Made by a program: the position numbers and the translations under genes. From Metallyticus violacea (Eukaryota > Arthropoda > Insecta > Mantodea > Metallyticidae): a stretch of 64,000 bases of DNA. Shown one piece after another: positions 44,371-56,285 of this stretch. The stretch is taken from the NCBI GenBank assembly GCA_030762175.1, contig CM060831.1:81338001-81402000 (forward strand), written 5' to 3'. The notes under the pieces were generated by a model. It did not search any database. It was not told the DNA's origin and was given only the letters and a program-made list of their open reading frames with translations. Within the stretch, counting starts at the first letter, position 1; every line of letters starts with the position of its first letter.

Positions 44371-44879
44371 TAAAACAAGAACTTAGAGCGATCATGTTCA
44401 TTCATGCATTATGGTGCATATGCACCTCCTTTCACTCCATTCACACAATGTGACATAAGTAGCAGCAGGTCTGCAACTGCAGGCTGTTGTCTACTTAGAT
44501 TGTTCATTGTAATATGTGCAGTAATAACACTCAATGGTATTTCCCAAACATGTCCAGTGCTCAGTTTCACATTTAATGGTAGGAAGAATTCTTTTTCATG
44601 CTCCATGAAGATAAACAGTATACCTGATTTTTGGTTATGTTCGTCCATAAAATTAAGAGTGTGCCTTATCTACACAGTATTCACTTACAGAGTAGAACTG
44701 ATTTTATAGAAAGAACTTGTGAATTTCTGTCTTGAATTTACTTGCAGCAGTTAGGTTCTTTAGATGTATGTATAGATAAAGATATTTATATATTTTAATA
44801 CATTTAAATTTAAACTATGTTTAAAATAATTTAGTAATTATGTGCAGTTGTGTATAAGTTGCCCTTGATGTGTATTTAT
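44371..44879. other. no recognised gene; overlapping chance frames
   Basis: Open frames 44404-44709 (+) and 44409-44648 (-) overlap. Neither shows a family signature I know. Confidence 0.4.
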
Positions 44880-46170
44880 ATGTATGAACATGAGCATTAG
44901 TTATAAAATCATAAAACTGTTATTTTCATGGATCAGTATTTGTTTTATATGTAGGCACGGTAAGATCTTTAAGTGTTCTGTACAATGTTGTCGGTCCTGG
45001 TGGTGTAGTGGTTACCATACTTGCCTCCTAAACCCAAAACGCGGGTTCGAACCCGGCCAGGACCGATGGATTTTTTCGGGCGTAAAAATCCTAAGTATGG
45101 CTTCCTTCGGAAGGGAAGTAAAGTCGTGGGTCCCGTGTCGTACATTTACGGCACGAAAAAGAACCTCAAGCCTGAAAGAGAGGCCTCTGAGCAAAATTTG
45201 TCGGCCGTTTCACAACCTGAGTCGGATGGGACGCTGATGACCTGAAATGTTAAAGAGCGTCCATAAATAAATCAATCAAATCAAAATGTACAATGTTCTC
45301 TTTTTGGAATGCCAATTATAATCCTAAGAGATCTTTTCTGTAACTTAAATATTACAATTCTGCTAACAGAGCTTCCCCATAATGATAATTCGTATTTGAG
45401 TGAAAGTCTGTATAAAATGTTTTAAGCACATCAAATGTTAACCGAGATTTTAGTTGTAAAAGAACTAAGCAAACTCAACTCAATTTCACTGCCAATTTTA
45501 TATGCATTTGCTCCAGCTTAAATTTGATCCAAGTATAATTCTAAAAATGTTGTTTCCTGTTCATAATTGACAAATTTTGATATAGGGATTCACAGTCTTT
45601 TTGCATAATTTATACTGGAAATTTAGTGCAACATTTTCTCTTGATGTACAAAAAATTATTTATTTTGAAGCAATCAGCAAGTTTTATTAACAATGTTAAC
45701 AATTTTTTTGAAGGCTGTCATAATTTTATTCTGTAATGAATAAACATGTATCATCAACAAATAGAGTTACTTTTATTTTAGCATCATTTTTGAAATAAAA
45801 TGTTAAATCATTAACAGAGCAGGGGCTCATACTTGACTCTTGTCAAGCATATTAAAAATATTATCAACAAAGTTAATAACAGCAGAATTTGTGAATTTAT
45901 TGCTTTGAAAGCCATGTTGGCAGCTATGATTGTTGTATTTATTCAAGAATTTCATTAATTTTTATGCACATTTTTTCTAAAACTTTTTGAGAAAACTAAA
46001 AGTAATGCATTGGGGTCTTTAGTTATTAACTTCAGTTGTTTCTCCTTTTTTTAAAGATAGAATTTATTTTAGATAACTTCAGTTCTTTAGGAAATAGACT
46101 ACTTTTCACTTTCCTCTGAACAATGAGGTTTTTGAAGGGTTTACACTTTGCCAGGAGAGGTTACTTTCTG
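44880..46170 (-). mobile_element. non-LTR retrotransposon (Jockey/CR1-like), degenerate, split by a SINE
   Basis: On the minus strand from 46170 downwards: SLFPKELKLSKINSIFKKGE (the RT entry motif), FEKMCIKLMKF-like text and SCQHGFQSNKFTNSAVINF. The catalytic block VTLFVDDTCLFI comes at about 45770-45735 with both Asp kept, then SSVSRIVIFKLQKRSLRII and IPKREHCT at about 45290. The frame resumes beyond the SINE as EHLKILPCLHIKQILIHEN (44978 downwards). Several frameshifts and stops are present, and the 5' endonuclease is missing. Confidence 0.85.
44979..45297 (+). repeat. SINE-2 full-length reference copy with perfect 11-bp target-site duplication, inside a LINE
   Basis: The body is 44990-45286. 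The tRNA-like head can be folded: acceptor GGTCCTGG with CCAGGACC, D-arm TGGTGTAGTGGTTACCA, anticodon-loop-like CTCCTAA, T-arm CGGGTTCGAACCCG. The anticodon region resembles tRNA-Arg(CCU), which is a guess. The body then reads GATGGATTTTTTCGGGCG, TACATTTACGGCACG and GGGACGCTGATGACC, and ends GAGCGTCCATAAATAAATC. TGTACAATGTT flanks both sides (44979-44989, 45287-45297). Confidence 0.95.
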
Positions 46171-46899
46171 CATTCCAGACTGGTCAATGCATCATAAATA
46201 TTCTAAGGATGTACAACTGCGGCTTTGAAGTAAGAAAATCAAACAAAAAAAGTTTTATTTTAAAAAAATTGTCGATTTTACATTTATATAATACTTTAGT
46301 GTAGTCAACTTCACATTTCATTGCCTTATATCACATTTGTGAAAAATCACCAACCCTACTGATAAGTTACAATTTTATTGTTGTAGTGTTAATGTTATAC
46401 AATAATATTCGAGTGATGGCTGAAGGAAAGTCCAAGAGAGAAGTCAGAGTGCAATCAGAACAGTTTTCACTGCTTCTCGAGTATTATGTATAAACATTTT
46501 CAAAGAATCTAGAATGTTAACTATAATATTATATGTGTATAAGATAGTTCAATTTGTTGTTAACAATGAACAAGACAAGATCCTAAACAAGTACTCTTGA
46601 CTTCTGAACAATTATTATCTTTTGAATGTAGACAAAAAAGCTACTGAAAGAGATCCAAGAGTATTGGTTCAAATATAATTATAAACTTATTTCCACCTTG
46701 AACAATCTCTTAAAAAATTGGAGGGGAGATCTGGCTGCCTTATCTCATCATACCATACTTTAAGAAAATATATAAACTTCAGAACATAGCTGTCATTGAC
46801 TCATGGTGGGAGCACGTGTGGTACTATTCCTCTGCAATTTTTCACCACCTAGAAAAAGTTTTATTTACAGGAAAGGAGGAAGGCAAAAGAAATTGTGTT
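46171..46899. other. no recognised element
   Basis: AT-rich. No motif seen before the PLE tail. Confidence 0.4.
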
Positions 46900-47106
46900 A
46901 GTTGCTCTATATGGACCTTTACATTTACTTCGCCACCACCTTACAGTAATCAAGAATATATATATTTATATGAATGGTTGATGTGAGCGAATGCCTCACG
47001 AAACATGTCCCAGTTTACTTTTAAATAAGATTTTAAAAAGTGGAACATCAAGAGAGTTTTAATGTGTTGACAAGACTTTTAAGTAGTTTTACTTTTAGTC
47101 TAAACC
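46900..47106 (+). mobile_element. Penelope-like element 3' repeat only (copy P8)
   Basis: Shares CACGAAACATGTCCCAG and, further on, AAAGTGGAACATCAAGAG, TTTTAATGTGTTGACA and GTAGTTTTACTTTTAGTCTA with the minus-strand PLE tail at 18463-18592. No coding part is attached that I can read. Its end lies 81 bp before the PRODH exon at 47188. Confidence 0.75.
46977..47010 (+). ncRNA. hammerhead-like RNA motif in PLE 3' end (P8)
   Basis: GTTGAT, stem GTGAG, loop CGAATGC, stem CTCAC, GAAAC, ATGTCC. The stem is perfect and closes G-C next to GAAA as in true hammerheads. The left core appears shortened (two bases fewer than CUGANGA). Confidence 0.55.
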
Positions 47107-47187
47107 CAAAATATATATATTTGTTCCTATGTAAATTATATTGTAATTGAGCCATATTTTGTCACAGTGTTTTTATTCATTGTACAG

Positions 47188-47331
47188 GTACTATCCCACA
47201 ATACCACATGGATAAAAAGTTTGCTGATCGTCGTTACAAAGTGCAGAGTGCTCGTACTTACTTCTATCTCAATGAGGCGCAGTGTGAACGTAACCTGGAG
47301 ATTTTCCAGGAGTGCCTGGAAGCTGTTTCAG
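47188..47331 (+). CDS. PRODH: proline dehydrogenase, mitochondrial: internal exon (144 nt)
   Basis: The acceptor is TTCATTGTACAG ending at 47187 and the donor GTAAGG starts at 47332. Two bases complete the Gly begun by the microexon. The peptide is TIPQYHMDKKFADRRYKVQS followed by ARTYFYLNEAQCERNLEIFQ and ECLEAVS. The FADRR...SARTYFYxNEAxCExxxExFxxCLEA block is a strongly conserved animal PRODH signature between the barrel's first and second part. The exon ends one base into a codon, so a further exon must follow. I could not find it up to 64000 and expect it downstream. The frame is open with no odd residues, so the gene looks functional. Confidence 0.96.
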
Positions 47332-49265
47332 GTAAGGCAGAAAAAAACATTTTTTATTGTATATATCATTGTGCATAGCAAGTAATTATCTTAAATATCA
47401 ATTGCTTAACTCATTTCAAATAATAAAACCAAATATTTAATTGCATCTTTTTAAAATATTTGAAATTGGAAATGTTTTATGTGAATGTATTTGGCTTAAG
47501 AAACTAGGCCATTTACTGTAATACTATCACAAAATAACAGCATATAAATCTATCAAATTGGGAACAATGAATGACCATATAGTGTATTTTGAGTGTATAG
47601 CTAGTACTTTGTAATAGAGCAAACACACAAACAGAAGGTTTAGTTGCACATCAAGGAAAGAAATCTAATCTTAGCCAGTTTTTAGCCTTTATTCTCTCTA
47701 GTTTTTTTTTCTCTCCATTTTTATCAATTCAATTGCTAACTATAGGTGACATGGAATTATACTCTGATAAATAATGAAGAATTCAATACATTATTTCTCC
47801 TGCATTTTTAGACTAATTTTTTTATCACTGTTCTATTTAAAAGCCTGCAATATTCTCATTAATTTATTACTGTCCGAGTGCACTTAGAGTTCAACAAATG
47901 AAAGAAACATCACAGGCATAATTTTGACATCATTTTGCTCATTGATGATTTCATTGTGATGGCCTTTTTAAATTTTTTTTATCAAAATATATTTTGTAAC
48001 ACATTCATTCTATCTCTTCATCCTATAAAAAATAAATAAATAAATAATCCATAATCTTTTGCAGTAAGTGTTTCATAATACAATAAATAGGAATACTGCT
48101 TCTACAATGTGATTCAGAAATGTCAGTATTCTGTAAGGTAAAACTTATTTTTGTTTCAAGAATTTGGTAAATCTGAATGGTATTTTTCATGCCAAATTTT
48201 AAAATGCTTTCAATTTTTTCTATAAAGTTTTAATACATAGTTAAATTTTTGAAAAATTACGTGGCAAGAAATAATGCCTACCTATAAACAAGTAAATTGG
48301 ATAATCATAAATGATTTTCTGCCACATTTTTGTTGTAGAATATGTATTTTGATGGTACAGCAATAGTTGGAGAGTATGTTGGGAACTATATTTAACTACA
48401 TTAACTTTCCATTGTGAAAAGTAGCTGATGAAAATGCCATCTGTGATAAAATGCTCTGGGAAGAAATCTAAATGAAATCAAAAAAGTTACCGTCTAAGAT
48501 ATAAGTATATTCTATAACATTGTAGATTATTTACTAATTAACTGTATGAATTCAGATGATTACTAATTCACTGCATTTTATCTCCACTTTCATTTTGATT
48601 AGTCAGACAATTGACCAATAATTTTTTAATGTTTGATTTCTTTGTGGACTTAGTAAGTGTTCCAGAGATTTTTTTATTGTACAGTGCTGGAAAAAAATTA
48701 TTTGAAAGCAGGAAATATTCTATCACCACTTCATTTTCTAGTGCTGTTCACACTGATCAATATTGTTAAGTATGCAACTTGCCTTGTTGCTCTACATCAG
48801 TTGTGTAAATCAGATCAATTTCGTATGTCAAGACGACTCAGCAAAAGAGAAACATTTGGATGTTGGGGTTGGGAGTTATCTCAATGTCAGCAGTTGTTTT
48901 TCCCCTGATGTTGACCATGTCATCGAAAGTGAGTGTTTCTCATTCTCTACTTTGCATTCTTACATTAGACACAGATGTTTCACAATTTTCAATTATAGAT
49001 TGGTATTAGGTACATATAGCCAACACCTCCAAATATTTGGCGATAAATCTTTGTCATTATTTCTTTTTGTTTACAGATTTATGCTCAGGTTCCATTTATT
49101 ATCGACAGAGGTTGCCCATCACTCCTTTTACACTGCAATGATGCTTTTATTCCATTTTTAGCAGTGACAGAAGCTGTGGATAATGTTGCTGCTGTTCTCA
49201 CTCTTATTTCATGGGCTATATGGCGACCAGAATGCCAACTACTGAGTGCAGGGATTTGCTTTTAC
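47332..49265. other. PRODH: PRODH downstream intron, no recognised element
   Basis: Starts with the donor GTAAGG. Contains a short (AAAT)n at about 48029-48046 and frames 48657-48908 and 48763-49161 without a recognisable family. Confidence 0.5.
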
Positions 49266-49915
49266 CCATGTAGTGCATGGACTGTTAGCAACCATTGCAA
49301 GAACTTTGGTGTAGATGTGCAGCAGTTAAGGAAGCTTTAATCAATGTATATATAATTGACAGGTTGGCATTGGTAGAACTCTTTGACTGGGGAACATTAT
49401 TTTCTCTCATTAAGCACTGCAAGATCCTTTTCAACTGTGTTCGTTTAGAAGTGAATGGGATTTGCTACACAAGACACTGGCCACTCATGCAAGGAATGGT
49501 CAAATGAGTGTTAACTTGTTGGGTCTGGATATCTTGGGATAGAGCAGTGTGATGGAATAAGTTCAGGAATGGCTTAACAGTTGAGCCTATAAGCCTAATA
49601 CATCTGCTCTTCCCATCTGCCTGAGAACATATTCCAATGGAATTATTTATTCCAGCTGGATAACCATTCAGTCCATACTGTTGGCCAAGGTTCAGAAATT
49701 ATTTTTGGAGCACAAAGATATACCATGGCCTCGCCAAATTTGAACTCAATAGAACATGTTTGGGCAAAAAGCAAGAGGAAGCTTTCTTGAGGTTTCAGGT
49801 TCATAAATGCTGTGCAGCTCAGGAATGCTATAGAACGTACTTGGGTTTCACTAGCAGAGGACCCCATTTATTTTAGAAAGTTAGTGGATGTCAAAGATTG
49901 ACGGCAATCATAGAA
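49266..49915 (+). pseudogene. Tc1-like transposase relic (DDE_3 C-terminal half)
   Basis: One frame reads LTCWVWISWDRAV at about 49512-49550 (the W-G-xISxxG block before the second catalytic site). Then FQLDNHSVHTVGQGSEI follows at about 49649-49700 (usual FQQDNAPxHTA) and MASPNLNSIEHVWAKSKRKL at about 49724-49783 (usual SPDLNPIEHxWxxLKRxL). It ends with VQLRNAIERTWVSLAEDPIY and FRKLVDVKD. The order and spacing fit a Tc1-like DDE_3 domain. The Asp of QDN survives in LDN. The third catalytic residue region SPDLNPIE has become SPNLNSIE. Stops and frame breaks occur throughout, and TIRs were not found. Confidence 0.72.
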
Positions 49916-51422
49916 AATATTTGGAATCACAAAATGTTAGTTCTCTTTCTTTTTCTTCATTTTTATGTTCTGTTATTTTGTTTAAGAGGGACAGGTTCAG
50001 ACCTCTTTATGTAAATTTATTGTTTCTTTTTCTTTTTTTAGGAGAATAGCAAATAAATAATTCTCATACCTCACAATGAACACAAAAGCATAAAACATAA
50101 TCTACGTAAATATACAAAGTGATTATATCATTAATGTAAAATAATATGTAGATCATCAGACTAGAAACTTCTTGGCCAACACAAGGAATTTCTAACCCAT
50201 TTTGCTTGCCCTGAGACATTCCTATAATAGAAAATGCCCTTCTCTAATGTAACTACATGTTCAAGCCAAAAGGGTTCATGATAAAAGATTTTTGTGAATA
50301 ATTGTTCATTTATCTACTCCTCAATAATTATTTTACATCATAAGTGATATATTATGAACCAAGCTCTAAACTTTGTGCATTTCTGCAAGGTCAAAGCAAT
50401 CCTTAGACATTTTATTGCTCTCATTAATTTTTTCCAGCATTGTTAATTCTGTTAAACTTTTTGGATAATTCCCTTACAAATGTTAATGACTTTGGCACTA
50501 AAAGTAATATAGTCTCTCCAAGATTGTGTGTAGAAAATATTCCACACATGCATGTTATGATTTATACTGCTAGCAGGCAATAGTAGCAAAGAGCTACATG
50601 AGAAGAATTTTATGAGTTAGAATATTCCAAAACCAAATTCAATATTGTGATGATTTCGAGTTTTATCTATATACAACAGTATCATTAAGTGGAAGTATGG
50701 CTGGTACCTAAGAATAGGTTCTTCATTCAATTGTCCAGAAAAGGTGTCTTTGTTAGGCAAGTCCATGCACACATCTTCCATAAGCCCCAGTACATGTGAA
50801 AATTTAGAAATAGATGTATTCAACCAACAATATAGTGTGTTTTCCTTATGAGACTCAAAATTCAACCCTACAAGCTTCAGCTGCTGTCACTTGTTTAGAA
50901 AGAAGCACTTTTAGATCTGTGGAACGGTAAATAGAACACGTGCATTTATTGAAGTCAAAAATGTCCATTACTGTCATTAAGCATATTAGACTGTCCAAAT
51001 ATAAATATATTTTGAGCAATTTCAAAGCTCAAGGTTTATAGGCAACTTTTATTTGCAGAACGGAGCATTATAGGAATTACATACACTTGGGGCAAGTTGT
51101 GGAACTGAAAACCAGGATTATATCCGTTGACTCTCTGATTTTTACCACTAAGTTTGTCAGTAATGCAGTGAAAATTTGTCTTAACACAGAATAAGATGCA
51201 AAGGTTGCTCATGATGACAAGTTAATGTATTGGCTACCCCAAATCTAATTTTCCCCACTATGGCTGATGTTGTGAAACTTTGCAACAATTATAATATAAT
51301 TGCCACAGTAATAGTTATAATATACATAATATACACATATCATGATCATAACTTACACAAAATAGTATGTCGTGTAAGTGTTTCAAAGGTTTCAGAGAAT
51401 TATGAATAACCCTGATTTCATG
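49916..51422. other. no recognised gene or element
   Basis: AT-rich. A minus frame at 50617-50865 has no recognisable signature. Confidence 0.45.
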
Positions 51423-51580
51423 TATGAGGGTAGGTCCATAAGTTTCCAGCCTAACCATTTTCTAACCATATGATAAAGACAAAAACTATATTTCACTTTT
51501 CAATATAGTTACCCTTTATTGCAATACACTTCTCACATCTTTGAATTAACATTATAATCCCCTCTCCAAACTAGTCAGAG
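51423..51580 (-). mobile_element. mariner-A family, copy E (3'-terminal fragment)
   Basis: The TIR TATGAGGGTAGGTCCATAAG starts at 51423, followed by TTTCCAGCCTAACCATTTTC and the transposase 3' end (TTTCAATATAGTTACCCTTT, CAATACACTTCTCACATCTT). Similarity stops at about 51580 just after the CCCCTC tract. Confidence 0.9.
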
Positions 51581-51863
51581 TAATGCCATTGGCCCTAAGC
51601 TTACTCTTTGTCTGTATTTATTTTTCAACTTAACCAGAAATTTGTGCCATTCTATTGCAATCTTTACTCAGCAATTCCCTTATAGAATTCTTCTAGCCAG
51701 TTTTAGCCATTTAAAGTTGGTAAATTTATTTCCTCAACTATTCATATCTTCACATATAAAAAAAATGTGGTCTAAAATTTTCTTTTCTCCACACAAAGAA
51801 TATTAACCTTGTATTGAACCTTCCTGTGCCCATATAGACTGGAAAGTACTTATTTAGTTCTCA

Positions 51864-52166
51864 TTTCTGAGTTTTTTTTTTTTAAAGTGTTTAATGCCCA
51901 TGTTTACTATTGAGGAACCGCAGGTGATGGACACTGATGATAAATGAAATGAAATGATAAATAGGACAAGGAGTGTATTTTTTTGTGAAGGAAGGAAGTA
52001 TTCCAAACCTAAGTTTAGAGTACCTCCCTGGCATTTGCCATTTCTGAGGACTGAGGAAAACCTAGAAAAAACCTCAGTCTGAGAGGACGGTCCTGGTGGG
52101 AATCGAATCCCAGACCTCACAAGTTTGTGCCTTAATGACCTCAGCCACCAGTGGCGGTTTTCTGAG
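51864..52166 (-). repeat. SINE-1 full-length copy with 8-bp target-site duplication
   Basis: The body is about 51872-52158. The tail on + is AAGTGTTTAATGCCCATGTT, with the core AACCTCAGTCTGAGAGGACG, box B GGAATCGAATCC and the head complement CAGCCACCAGTGGCGG. TTTCTGAG occurs at 51864-51871 and 52159-52166. Confidence 0.88.
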
Positions 52167-52883
52167 ATGTACATTAGGACATGTATATGAAATGAAGTTG
52201 TGGACCTTCGAATGGATAAGTAAGTTAGTATGTAAAGCAAATAACCTGGCTAACCAGAGCAGGAAGTAGGAATCACTGATGATCATGTTTTGTTTACTGT
52301 CAGTTTGCTGGAGTGAAGTTCAGAGTGTTGTTTCTTTCATTGTTTGCAGATCTGTGGTCATACTTAAATTTAAAAGTCAGAATGTTACATAAATGCTTAA
52401 ACAAATCTGACATCTGCTATTTATGTTTGTAATGTGACATTTGCCACTAGAAGGCTCAATATTCCACTTGCGAAAACGGCCTACCACCATTATTGTGCTA
52501 TGAACATAGAGGATCAAGACAAAACATGGATACCTCACATCATAATTGAAAACAACCATATTTACAGAAGTAATGGTTGAATGTTAATTTAGAGATTTTA
52601 AAAATTATGTACACATTAAAGAGGAAAACTTTTAGGAAAATGGAATAAAATATACTTTATGCTAAGTGTACGTAATACATTCTTGTTTTAGGCATAAAAT
52701 TGTCAATGAATATATGGCAGTTGGAAAAAGTTGTTACCATTGGCCTTGTCTGAAAATAATTCACATTGTAGACACATTTAACAATTGAAATGTCCAATTT
52801 CCTGAATATGGTTCCACATCTTTCCTCTAGTAAAGTACATTGCTTCACATTATAGGAAAATTTAGAAAGAGAGGAAATATCTT
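52167..52883. other. no recognised element
   Basis: AT-rich spacer between two SINE-1 copies in the same orientation. Confidence 0.45.
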
Positions 52884-53162
52884 GAATGAATGAATAGTGT
52901 TTAACGCCCGTTTTTGCTACAGAGGCACCACAGGCGATGGACACTGATGATACATGAGATGAAATTATATATTGGGAAAGGATTTTATGGAAGGAATCGT
53001 TCCAGGCCTAAGTTTAGGGTACCTCCCCGGCATTTGCCATTTATGAGGACTGAGGAAAACCTGGAAAAAACCTCAGTCAGGAAGGACGGTCCTCGGTATT
53101 CGAACCCAGACCTCCCGCTCATGAGTCCGAGACTTAACGACCTCGGCCACCCGTGGCGGTGG
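52884..53162 (-). repeat. SINE-1 full-length copy
   Basis: On + it reads GTGTTTAACGCCCGTTTTTG (tail), GGCACCACAGGCGATGGACA, ACCTCCCCGGCATTTGCCAT, AACCTCAGTCAGGAAGGACG, and the head complement GACCTCGGCCACCCGTGGCGG. The flanks GGAAATATCTT and GGGATATACCTT suggest an imperfect TSD. Confidence 0.9.
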
Positions 53163-53357
53163 GATATACCTTAACCACATGCAAAACTGAATTTTTAAAT
53201 CCTTGAGTTACTATGCCAGAGTTCTGCCATTAAGTTATCAAGTCATTCTTTAACTTCTTTCACCTGATTTGCTGGATTTGGGGGCATTAATGGGGATTGT
53301 GACTACTTGATGATAGGGTGATTATCAGGGCCCCAAATTTTTAGGTTTTTATAAACC

Positions 53358-53480
53358 CTGAATTAGTTGTTTTAACATGTTAAAATAGTTTTTTTCAGTT
53401 GTTTAACATGTTAAAATAGGCTTTTCAATTTTTTAATATGTTTAAATAGTTTTTTTTTTTTTTAACATTTTTAGGTTAGT
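53358..53480. repeat. diverged tandem repeat, about three units of roughly 42 bp
   Basis: The units contain TTTTAACATGTTAAAATAG and TTTAACATGTTAAAATAGG, then TTTAATATGTTTAAATAG, separated by T-rich spacers. Each unit carries the palindrome AACATGTT. Confidence 0.75.
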
Positions 53481-55513
53481 TTTTTTCTTCAAGTTTCTCG
53501 TAGCTAAAGTAAAATAACGTATTGAAACAAATATATAATAATATGAATTTATTTTAGTTTTATTTATATTTTCTATTGTTCTGAAACACTTGAACACTTA
53601 AAAATATCCAAGTGTTTATAATGTCAGCAAACTGCATTTTTTTAAAGTTGTAAAACACTATAAAATTTCCAGGCCTATATAATGTCAGGGTACTAAATTT
53701 AAAGCACTAAATTTTTTAAAATTTTTAAAAACTTTTTTTAAATGTGCTCTCAACACAGCATAAAATAATCATCTGCAAATTTCAATGAAGCCACTGCTGT
53801 CAGTCACCACAGTAAATCATCTGGAACTTGTTGCTGATCCACATTCTAATTGACCAACTTTTAGAAACCTTTCCTTTTGGCATCTTGCTGTAGCTGTTAA
53901 TAAACTGGAAGTATATGCTTCTTAATAATGCCTTCAGTTTGCTTCTAAATAAGAGTTATATCCAACAATTTTCTTAAACAGAACATGGACTGACAGTAAA
54001 AAAACAGACATCTGTTCAATAGTCATTTGAGAAAAATAGCTTTGAACATGACTGACAACAATGGTATTACAAAATTAAATTCAATTTGCTTCTAAAAATA
54101 AGTTAATTTTGACAATGCTATAAACTCATGATAATAATGATATTACAAAATTAAATACAATGATTTGTCTTTGAAGTTCAGCAAGATGCACATTGTTATT
54201 TAATGTTTTAATAAATTAAAATTAATTAATTTCAATTTAATTTAAATTTTTTTAAATTATAGTTTTAGCTCCTATTTAGCTAATATCTGGTTTCATAAGA
54301 TTCAGTTATGTGTGTCCCACAATAAAGAAATAGATAATTATGTTAAAAAATCACAAAATAATTTAAAACCTAAGAATCCAGGCCCTTGTGATTATAGGGT
54401 AAGCGAAGGAATCCAGTTTTTGCTTTGAAATTTTCATATCCGATTCATTTTTTCAATATTTTATTACCTTGTTATTTAGTTCTTTACTGCAGCAAATTGT
54501 TTGTATTATTTTACTGATACTATGTTGTCCTTTGACACAGTAGATTGCTGGTAGAGACACTGCCTCTTAGTGGTTACCAAAAAATGTCTCTTTCTATGTA
54601 AAGGTTAAAGTGAAGTTATTGCATCACTATAGTGATACTTATTAACAATTAATTTAATAAAATTTTATACATTGCCTGTGATGTTTCTTTCTCCCTTTTT
54701 TTTTTCTTTTTTCTTCCCATATAGGATAAAACATATTTATGTATTGCATATGCTGTTTGTTATTCAGTTTAATTTAATAGAACATTTGTGGTTTCTAAGG
54801 AAACGCTTTTCTCATTGTGATACTATTTGCCAATTACAAGGTTGGGTTCTGTTAAAATAGAGTGTAATTATGTTCACGTATACTGTACTGATGTTGTAAC
54901 AGTGCTAAAATACATGCAAGTAGTTTATCTTGTTTTCATGAAGGTTGGTAGGAGAAGATGTATTTTTACTAAACATTGTATGTGCATAATGATGTGGGTG
55001 GGGGACTTCAGTATCTTAAAACTTTTAAAATATGAGCCATTGGTGTGTAGCTCACCCCTTCATTTTGTAGCTTTTTTAAGGTCTGTTGAAACAAAAACCT
55101 CTGGCACAGACCTCTGTGTTGCATCCCTGGACCCAGGGCTTAGTAAACCCGACACAACCTGTTGAAACATTGTAAAAATTAGCATGGTTTCCTAGCTATC
55201 TGAGATATTTATTAAAGGTAGCCAGGTATCCATACTTAAATGCTTACTAACATACAAATTGTTAGTGTCCTCTAAATGGTAATGGTGTATAATAAACTAT
55301 ACAAATTTAGATAATGGCATACAAGTGAGTTAGAATTTAATCAATTAGTATCATTGATGATGATAAAATACTAATGCTGAAAGATGAATTCTGATTAATT
55401 ACTGATTATATCACACTACAGGCAGAGAAGTTTTTTTTTTTTTTTAATTTTATTTTTTTTTAACTTTAGATTTATTATATTTTTCTATAAAAACTGTATA
55501 AACTGAAAATACA
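53481..55513. other. no recognised gene or element
   Basis: Very AT-rich. A phrase ATATTACAAAATTAAAT recurs (54070 and 54148), and T runs occur near 55430-55460. Frame 54827-55165 has no known signature. Confidence 0.45.
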
Positions 55514-56285
55514 GAGGGTGCCAAAAATGTATTTACCCTTCAAGCAAAGAAAAAACTGTGTTAACATAACAAAACTGAATTCACACAAACATAAAATGAT
55601 GAGCACAATCATCTTAGACTTTTACAGTTACAACAGTTGCTCAAAATGCCCACCATCAGCATCGATACACTTCTGAGTACATTGAACTACTGATTGAGCA
55701 ATGTTTGCGAAAGTGTCCTCAGCGAATGCAGCACATGCTGTTTCAATTTCTTCCGAAGTGCTGCCAGTGTAGCTGGTTTTCTATGGTATACAACATCCTT
55801 GAGAGTTCCCCATAGGTAGAAGTCCAATGGAGTTAAATCCAGAGAACACGGAAACTTACATCACCTTGCTTTGTAGATTTTTACAGTAAGTGCACAAAAT
55901 GTTCCAAAACCATTGCCGAGGACACAGGGCTTGTTGCTGTGCAAGGTCTCCCAGATCTGAACATTGTATATGGTACCATGAGTCTGAAATTTGTCTCAAA
56001 TGCATGCAATTGTTACTGGCGTTGGCGGTTCTGTTATGTATACATTTCCATTGCCTTTGAACTTCAACTACATTCTCGGTTTTCCAATACCACTTCAAAG
56101 TTCCTTTCTGCTGTTCAAACGATAATCTTGGCTCCATTTTGTTGTAGCAACACTAGTATAAAGTAATGTGAGTCACATCTGTTTACACAACATCATACAC
56201 ACAGTACTGTTGTTTTTCGATCCAACTTTGAAATATATAATTAGATATCTACTGTAAAAGTGTGTGTATATTTTTTGGCACCCTT
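55514..56285 (-). mobile_element. internally deleted Tc/mariner element with TIRs (DUF4817 + DDE_3 type), copy G2
   Basis: The TIRs are AGGGTGCCAAAAATGTATTT (55514) and GTGTATATTTTTTGGCACCC at 56265-56284. On the minus strand the transposase N-terminus starts at 56137 (MEPRLSFEQQKGTLKWYWKT, then VVEVQRQWKC). It reaches the LCTATSPVSSAMVLEHFVH region and then jumps to CSLDLTPLDFYLWGTLKDVV near 55850. The internal deletion differs from that in copy G1: G2 keeps about 60 nt more after the AACAAGCCC point. Both lack the catalytic core. G1 at 13682-14510 is the + strand relative. Confidence 0.88.

Larger units (their letters stand above)
24418..47187 (+). other. PRODH: PRODH intron (22770 nt)
   Basis: The intron runs from GTGAGCAAG at 24418 to ATTGTACAG ending at 47187. 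It carries PLE, mariner, LINE and SINE copies listed separately. Stretches with nothing recognised are 26010-27600, 29105-30340, 31250-31857, 32424-33271, 35460-36694, 37172-38169 and 39060-40559, apart from the entries given. Confidence 0.88.

Noticed and set aside
45012..45245. Overlapping open frames of 60-117 codons around 44884-45245
   Set aside because: They are frames within the SINE-2 body. The same peptides appear from other SINE-2 copies (for example 63134-63340).
53358..53480. CRISPR-like array
   Set aside because: Units are diverged, T-rich and contiguous without spacers of constant length. The genome is eukaryotic.
54827..55165. 112-codon + frame as a gene
   Set aside because: No domain, low-complexity surroundings and no conserved-looking composition.
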